Shown here one piece after another: positions 6,912-10,259 of a DNA stretch of 10,259 nt. The position numbers and the translations under genes are program-made. Source of the stretch: Deltaproteobacteria bacterium (GTDB lineage: Bacteria > Myxococcota > UBA796 > SXON01). A model generated the notes under the pieces. The model was not told where the DNA came from, did no database searches, and was given only the letters and a program-made list of their open reading frames with translations. Numbering within the stretch: position 1 is the first letter of the stretch; every line of letters starts with the position of its first letter. The DNA lies in NCBI GenBank assembly GCA_947483545.1, contig CANKNP010000187.1, forward strand, positions 1-10,259. Reading direction: 5' to 3'.

Positions 6912-7405
6912 GGGCGCCACCGCTTGTGGGCCAGGTGCGCGCCCAGGTGTTTCCCGGGGCTCGGGTGCTCATCGAGTTTTTCGGCCAGCCACTGCATCCA
7001 CTCGCCATAGGAGACGCCCAACTCACGGCGTCGCACCTCGATATGCGGCCGACACTTTCGCCAGGATTGGCGGACGTAACCGCCCATCAAATCGTCCACG
7101 AGGTGCAAAGGGAGAATGCGGTGAAAAACGAGGACGCCGATGCTCTCAAAGACGTGGCTCAACGAGAGCACGGCGGCAGACATGTCCGGGCTGTTCTGGA
7201 TCAGCAGGGGATCGGCGTGGTCGGGCAGGGTCATGACCAGGCGAACGCTCCGCGTGAAATCTGCCGTGAGCATGGCGCGAACCAGCTCCGTGGACGTAAA
7301 CAGCGCGCGGGTCTTCACCATCTGGCGGATCTGAAGCGTGCCGAGGAGCGCGGCCACCAGGACCGCCATCGCTGAGGCGACGTTTGCAAGGGTCGCGAGT
7401 TCCAT
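6908..7405 (-). CDS. DUF4760-like small membrane protein
   Basis: A 165-residue protein with one N-terminal membrane helix (about 5-25) followed by a mostly helical, charged cytoplasmic part. The layout resembles DUF4760-type proteins: a helix ending in IRQM, a stretch VFESIGVLVFHRILPLHLVDD (about 85-105), then VRQSWRKCRPHIEVRRRE (about 111-128) and a C-terminal WMQWLAEKLDE. The family assignment is from memory of the general pattern and is tentative; no catalytic motif is visible. It starts 7 bases after the stop of the SPFH gene and ends in an ATGA overlap with the CapA-like gene, so it is the second gene of the cluster. It may be a membrane partner of the SPFH protein, which is inference from gene order only. 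Confidence 0.8.
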   Translation of the reverse strand: MELATLANVASAMAVLVAALLGTLQIRQMVKTRALFTSTELVRAMLTADFTRSVRLVMTLPDHADPLLIQNSPDMSAAVLSLSHVFESIGVLVFHRILPLHLVDDLMGGYVRQSWRKCRPHIEVRRRELGVSYGEWMQWLAEKLDEHPSPGKHLGAHLAHKRWRP

Positions 7406-7412
7406 CAGCAGC

Positions 7413-8357
7413 TCAGCGCGCGGCCGGCGTCTTGATCTGGTTCAACGCCATCATCTGCTTCATCGTATGCTGCATGCTCTCCGGCGAGCCGTCCAGGAAC
7501 ATCACGTTGCCCTTGCCGTTCTCCGCAAAATGCTTGAGCGACTCGGTCCACATGGAGAACAGGATGAAGCTCACGTCCAGGTCCGCCTTCGCCATCTCCT
7601 GTGCGGCCTCCGTCATGCCCTTGGCCACCTCTGCCCGGAAGAGCGCGATGCCCTGCCCGCGGAGCTGTGCGGCTTGGCGCTCCGCTTCTGCCGCGATCTT
7701 GATCGCGTTGCCTTCCGCCTCAGCACCCTTGGTCTTGGTGATCAGCAGCGCCTGGCCTTCGTTCTCTGCCGCGGCCTTCAAATTGCTCGACGCCACCACC
7801 TTCGCCATGGAGCGCGAGATCTCCTCGTCGAAGCCGATGTCGTTGATTTGCAGGTCAATGAGGTGGTAGCCCCAGCTCGCGAGCGCGTGGTCCAGCTGGT
7901 CCTTGACCGAGTCAATGATCTCGTTTCGCAACGCCAGGATCTCCGCCTGGCGCTTGGTAGCGACGAACGCGCGGACCGACCCCTCGACCGAGCGGGTGAG
8001 CGCCACCATGAACGAGCGCTCGTCCACAAACTTGAACGCGACGTTCAGGATGGTGTCCTCGTCCGAGTTGAGCACCGAGTACAGCAGCATCGCCTTGAAG
8101 TGAACGTTCGCCTGGTCGTTGGTGATCGCCTGGAACGCGAGCTCGACGGACTGGTTCTGCAGCGACAGGCGCTTGGCGGCCTGCTCGATGATGGGGATCT
8201 TGAAATTCAGGCCCGGCCGCTGGACCCGCGCGAACTTGCCGAAGCGGGTGAGCACGATGACCGTGCCCTGCCCGACGATGTTGAAGCTGCCCCCGAGGAG
8301 GATCAGGCCGAAGAAGCCAGCGAACATGAGGAAGGCGAGCACGACGACGACATCCAT
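7413..8357 (-). CDS. SPFH/Band-7 domain membrane scaffold protein
   Basis: A 314-residue protein with an N-terminal membrane anchor (about 3-22). The SPFH (stomatin/prohibitin/flotillin/HflK-C) domain follows (about 25-195): GTVIVLTRFGKFARVQRPGL, the VRAFVATKRQAEIL region, and LIDLQINDIGFDEEI at 167-181. An Ala/Glu-rich helical coiled-coil region (about 190-255) comes next, then a Met-rich tail. Proteins of this group, including HIR-like members, form oligomers that organise membrane microdomains or act as scaffolds for proteases and other enzymes. It is the first gene of the minus-strand cluster, so it may organise the envelope proteins encoded after it; that is inference. ATG 8357 directly precedes the membrane anchor. 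The frame stays open upstream to 9080, but that stretch is low-complexity antisense of other genes. Confidence 0.95.
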   Translation of the reverse strand: MDVVVVLAFLMFAGFFGLILLGGSFNIVGQGTVIVLTRFGKFARVQRPGLNFKIPIIEQAAKRLSLQNQSVELAFQAITNDQANVHFKAMLLYSVLNSDEDTILNVAFKFVDERSFMVALTRSVEGSVRAFVATKRQAEILALRNEIIDSVKDQLDHALASWGYHLIDLQINDIGFDEEISRSMAKVVASSNLKAAAENEGQALLITKTKGAEAEGNAIKIAAEAERQAAQLRGQGIALFRAEVAKGMTEAAQEMAKADLDVSFILFSMWTESLKHFAENGKGNVMFLDGSPESMQHTMKQMMALNQIKTPAAR

Positions 8358-8384
8358 GGGAAACCTGGGAAGCCGGCCCCATAG

Positions 8385-8396
8385 CCCGATGTCGGG
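8385..8396. promoter_or_regulatory. Short inverted repeat in the divergent intergenic region
   Basis: CCCGA (8385-8389) and TCGGG (8392-8396) form a perfect 5-bp inverted repeat around a 2-bp centre. It lies between the divergent SPFH and Cys-rich lipoprotein genes, where an operator would be expected. No recognisable -35/-10 pair was found nearby, and short GC-rich palindromes are common in such DNA, so this is only a candidate site. Confidence 0.25.
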
Positions 8397-8405
8397 GGCG
8401 GCGCG

Positions 8406-8423
8406 CGGGCGGATGTGCGCCCG
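8406..8423. promoter_or_regulatory. Perfect 6-bp inverted repeat overlapping a candidate start codon
   Basis: CGGGCG (8406-8411) and CGCCCG (8418-8423) form a perfect 6-bp inverted repeat with a 6-base loop, GATGTG. The loop contains ATG 8413, the preferred start of the Cys-rich lipoprotein. It could be an operator in the divergent promoter region or an RNA hairpin that affects initiation. If translation starts at 8443 instead, it lies in the 5' leader. Confidence 0.3.
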
Positions 8424-8703
8424 ATCTACTACGTTCCCCGCCATGCTCGCCCTCACCCTGCTCCTCGCCTGCCGCACCGCCACGATCGTGGATGCCTGCG
8501 ATGAAGATCTCGCGTTCTGCCTGCCCTGCGAGACCGATGCGGAGTGTGTGCTCGGCGGAAATCCGTGCCTTGAGACCGTGTACTGCCAGCACGAGGACGC
8601 CGGCATCGCGGTGATCGAGATCGGCTGCAGCGCCGCGGTCGAATACCGCTGGCCCGACGCGAGCGCCTGCACGTGCGAAGCGGGCGTATGTTCGAGCGAC
8701 TGA
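8413..8703 (+). CDS. Small cysteine-rich lipoprotein
   Basis: A 96-residue predicted lipoprotein, family unrecognised. From ATG 8413 the signal has an Arg-containing n-region, a short hydrophobic core (LALTLLLA) and lipidation at Cys20. The mature part has ten further cysteines, including CLPCETDAEC and ACTCEAGVC, an even number compatible with five disulfides, which fits an extracytoplasmic protein. Similar small C-D-D-C-type lipoproteins are common in Myxococcota. ATG 8443 would leave only nine uncharged residues before the lipid cysteine, shorter than most signals, so 8413 is preferred. However, codons 4-6 (CGA, TCT, ACT) are less GC-rich at the third base than is usual here, so 8443 is a real alternative. 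Neither start has a good Shine-Dalgarno sequence. The 3' end overlaps the alkyltransferase gene by 16 bases. Confidence 0.72.
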   Translation: MCARSTTFPAMLALTLLLACRTATIVDACDEDLAFCLPCETDAECVLGGNPCLETVYCQHEDAGIAVIEIGCSAAVEYRWPDASACTCEAGVCSSD

Positions 8704-9182
8704 ACTACTGTTTGCACCCGACGCCCCTCGGGGATCTGTTCCTCGGGGCGGACGACGAGGGTCTGCGGATCGCTACGTTCGTCGAGGGGCCCAGCGGGCG
8801 ACCGTTTGGCTGGCCTTCGCGGTGGACCCCCGCGGCGATGCCGGGCGTGTGTGACGAGTTGGATCGCTACTTTGCCGGTACGCTGCAGGTATTCACCACG
8901 CCGCTCGCCCCGGAGGGCACTGAGTTTCAGCGCCGCGTATGGGCCGGGCTCCAGGGGATTCCGTTCGGGGCGACCCGGTCGTATTCCGAGATCGCAGCGG
9001 TGCTCGGAAATCCGGGGTTGGTGCGCGCGGTGGGCACCGCCAACGGCGCAAACCCCATCGCGATCCTGATCCCGTGCCACCGGGTGATCGGCGCGGACGG
9101 GCGGCTGGTCGGGTACGCAGGCGGCTTGGACCGAAAGAAGGCGCTGCTGAGGCTCGAAGGTGGCCGGGGAGCGTTGTTTTGA
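8688..9182 (+). CDS. ogt: Methylated-DNA--protein-cysteine S-methyltransferase (O6-alkylguanine-DNA alkyltransferase, Ogt type)
   Basis: A suicide DNA-repair protein that transfers alkyl groups from O6-alkylguanine (and O4-alkylthymine) to its own cysteine. Of 164 residues, the first 70 or so form the variable N-terminal domain (PTPLGDLFLGADDEGL). The C-terminal domain is canonical: FQRRVWAGLQGIPFGATRSY (80-99), RAVGTANGANP with the Arg113 finger and the helix-turn-helix (113-123), IPCHRVIG with acceptor Cys130, and LVGYAGGLDRKKALL. The length matches stand-alone Ogt/AdaB proteins, and no Ada regulatory domain is attached. ATG 8688 is preferred over GTG 8673 because the protein then begins just before the usual first strand and GAAG precedes it. 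It overlaps the lipoprotein gene by 16 bases and its stop overlaps the TTG of the radical SAM gene, so the three are probably one transcript. Confidence 0.96.
   Translation: MFERLNYCLHPTPLGDLFLGADDEGLRIATFVEGPSGRPFGWPSRWTPAAMPGVCDELDRYFAGTLQVFTTPLAPEGTEFQRRVWAGLQGIPFGATRSYSEIAAVLGNPGLVRAVGTANGANPIAILIPCHRVIGADGRLVGYAGGLDRKKALLRLEGGRGALF
9166..9171 (+). promoter_or_regulatory. Ribosome binding site for the TTG start of the radical SAM gene
   Basis: GGGGAG lies inside the end of the alkyltransferase gene, 7 bases before TTG 9179, which overlaps that gene's TGA (TTGA). The site and spacing favour TTG 9179 over ATG 9245, which would remove 22 residues before the first radical SAM strand. Confidence 0.6.
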
Positions 9183-10120
9183 GCCTCCGCGCCCGGGTTG
9201 GCCCCCGCGCGCTCCGAAATCACCTGCTCCAGGCGACGGGCTTCATGCACCCGGAGATCGTCATCTTCGACATCACGCATCGGTGTACGAGCCAGTGCGC
9301 GGGCTGCGCGTTTCGCGAGGCGGAGCCGGGGGAGTTGGCCGCACACCGTTGGGTTGATCTCGCGCGGGAGGCCAAAGCCCAGGGGTTTCGGCAGGTCGTG
9401 GTCACGGGCGGAGAGCCGCTCGCCCACCCGGAGATCGCCACGATCCTCGCGGGGATCGCCCAGAGTTTGCCCATCGCGCTGATGACCAACGGCTTGGCGC
9501 TCCGCAAACATGCGCCCCTTGTGCGCGCGCATGTGGCCGAGGTCTACGTCTCCTGGGACGCCGCCACCGAGCAAACCTACGAGCAGATTCGCGGCGTCCG
9601 TGGCCTGAGCGCCGTTCGGGAGGGCGTGGCCGCGGTGTCGGGTCGGACGATCCACGCCCGGACGACGATTTGGGAACACAATGTTGCGGAGTTGGACGCC
9701 ATCCGGGTGGCCGCCGAGGCCGCCGGCTGTACGGAGATGAGCGTGCTCGCGGCCGATACGTCCAGCGACGGTTTTGGGGCGCGTGGACTTGAGCGCGGAC
9801 GGGGACCCCGTCGGGACCAACTGCCCGCTTTGGCCGCCTTCCTGGGTCGAGAAGACCCGTTCGTTCGCATGTCCGCCGAAGCGAAAGCCCGGGTCCTCAC
9901 GCTCGCCGCGGGAAGCCCGACGCCACCGCGGTGCGCGGCTCCTTGGACCTCGGGCGTGGTCGATTCTGTGGGAAACTGGCGCCATTGTTTTTTCCTGGCG
10001 TCGTCGCGAGACGTGGACGACGGATTGCGGGCCGCGATGGCGGGGGCTCGGGCAGAGCGGAGGCAGATCGACGTGCGCACAAACCCAGTCTGTGCGAAGT
10101 GTGTGTGTTGGAGAGCGTAG
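9179..10120 (+). CDS. Radical SAM protein with a Cys-rich (SPASM/twitch-like) C-terminus
   Basis: A 313-residue radical SAM enzyme. The cluster-binding motif CTSQCAGC (Cys36, Cys40, Cys43; CX3CX2C) should hold the 4Fe-4S cluster that cleaves S-adenosylmethionine, and VVTGGEPLAHPE (74-85) is the SAM-binding GGE motif. LMTNG (101-105) and YVSWDAATEQTYEQIRG (123-139) are typical of the partial TIM barrel. The C-terminus has Cys252, Cys270, Cys305, Cys308 and Cys310 in the order RCAAPW, HCFF, NPVCAKCVCW, resembling a short SPASM or twitch domain for an auxiliary Fe-S cluster, as seen in peptide- and protein-modifying enzymes. The substrate is unknown; no precursor peptide gene is evident nearby. 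TTG 9179 is chosen for its Shine-Dalgarno sequence (GGGGAG, 7-base spacing) and TTGA overlap with the alkyltransferase stop. ATG 9245 would also keep the motifs. Confidence 0.92.
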   Translation: MSLRARVGPRALRNHLLQATGFMHPEIVIFDITHRCTSQCAGCAFREAEPGELAAHRWVDLAREAKAQGFRQVVVTGGEPLAHPEIATILAGIAQSLPIALMTNGLALRKHAPLVRAHVAEVYVSWDAATEQTYEQIRGVRGLSAVREGVAAVSGRTIHARTTIWEHNVAELDAIRVAAEAAGCTEMSVLAADTSSDGFGARGLERGRGPRRDQLPALAAFLGREDPFVRMSAEAKARVLTLAAGSPTPPRCAAPWTSGVVDSVGNWRHCFFLASSRDVDDGLRAAMAGARAERRQIDVRTNPVCAKCVCWRA

Positions 10121-10153
10121 GGACAGGGGGATGGGGAACGCGTACGGTCGCGG

Positions 10154-10259
10154 TCACCGGGCGATCGGGTAGCCGATCTCCTCGATGTCCGCTGCGATCT
10201 CGGAGGGGTCGGCGGCTTCCCAGAGTTGGGTCGCCAGCTCATCGGTCAAGGGCTCGTGC
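10154..10259 (-). CDS. C-terminal end of an unidentified protein (partial, runs off the window)
   Basis: On the minus strand an open frame enters from the right edge and ends at TGA (10154-10156). The visible residues (about 34) end in ADPSEIAADIEEIGYPIAR; an acidic, helical stretch with Leu and Ile in place, which reads like a true protein end. No family can be named. It converges on the radical SAM gene with 33 bases between the stops, and no convincing terminator hairpin was seen in that gap. Confidence 0.6.
   Translation of the reverse strand, partial: HEPLTDELATQLWEAADPSEIAADIEEIGYPIAR

Noticed and set aside
5721..7010. Plus-strand open frame of 429 codons across the CapA-like gene
   Set aside because: Antisense to a complete CapA-family gene; Arg- and Val-rich with no recognisable domain or ribosome binding site.
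7338..8384. Plus-strand open frame of 348 codons across the SPFH gene
   Set aside because: Low-complexity, Arg/Leu/Asp-rich antisense of the SPFH coding sequence.
8358..9080. N-terminal extension of the SPFH frame
   Set aside because: The extension runs antisense to the lipoprotein and ogt genes, and the SPFH protein has a natural start just before its membrane anchor at 8357.
10121..10153. Possible terminator hairpin between the converging genes
   Set aside because: Only a 4-bp CGCG pairing with no T-run; not better than chance in this GC-rich sequence.

Overview
The window is very GC-rich and densely coded, with genes packed tightly on both strands. Starts often overlap the stop of the gene before (ATGA, TTGA or 13-16 nt overlaps), and there is no gene-free stretch over about 100 bases. 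The mix of a kinase fused to an FGE-sulfatase-like domain, PP2C signalling, several lipoproteins with Ig-like or Cys-rich regions, and a CapA-type lipoprotein fits a Gram-negative, Myxococcota-like (former Deltaproteobacteria) genome. That is an impression from content and composition; no rRNA or other taxonomic marker is present.

Region A (10-3797, plus strand) is a phospho-signalling module: a protein with degenerate FHA-like regions, a complete PP2C Ser/Thr phosphatase, and a kinase-TM-FGE-sulfatase receptor-like protein. The kinase has Glu in place of the catalytic Asp of HRD and lacks the APE Glu. The set recalls the Fha/PppA/PpkA/TagR threonine-phosphorylation pathway of type VI secretion, with PpkA-like and TagR-like parts on one chain, but no secretion gene lies in the window.

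Region B (8357-3801, minus strand) is a probable five-gene envelope cluster. In transcription order: an SPFH/Band-7 membrane scaffold, a small DUF4760-like membrane protein, a CapA-family metallophosphatase lipoprotein, a DUF4442 hotdog-fold protein and, after 85 bases with a possible hairpin, a lipoprotein with two Ig-like regions and an NlpC/P60- or CHAP-like cysteine peptidase domain. The last gene converges on the kinase gene with 3 bases between them.

Region C (8413-10120, plus strand) diverges from region B across a short intergenic stretch containing two inverted repeats. It holds a Cys-rich lipoprotein, an Ogt-type O6-alkylguanine-DNA alkyltransferase and a radical SAM protein with a Cys-rich C-terminus, all overlapping and probably co-translated. 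The 3' end of another minus-strand gene enters at the right edge (10154 onward).

No tRNA, rRNA, CRISPR array, insertion sequence or attachment site was seen. Every family assignment comes from reading motifs by eye; no database search was possible.
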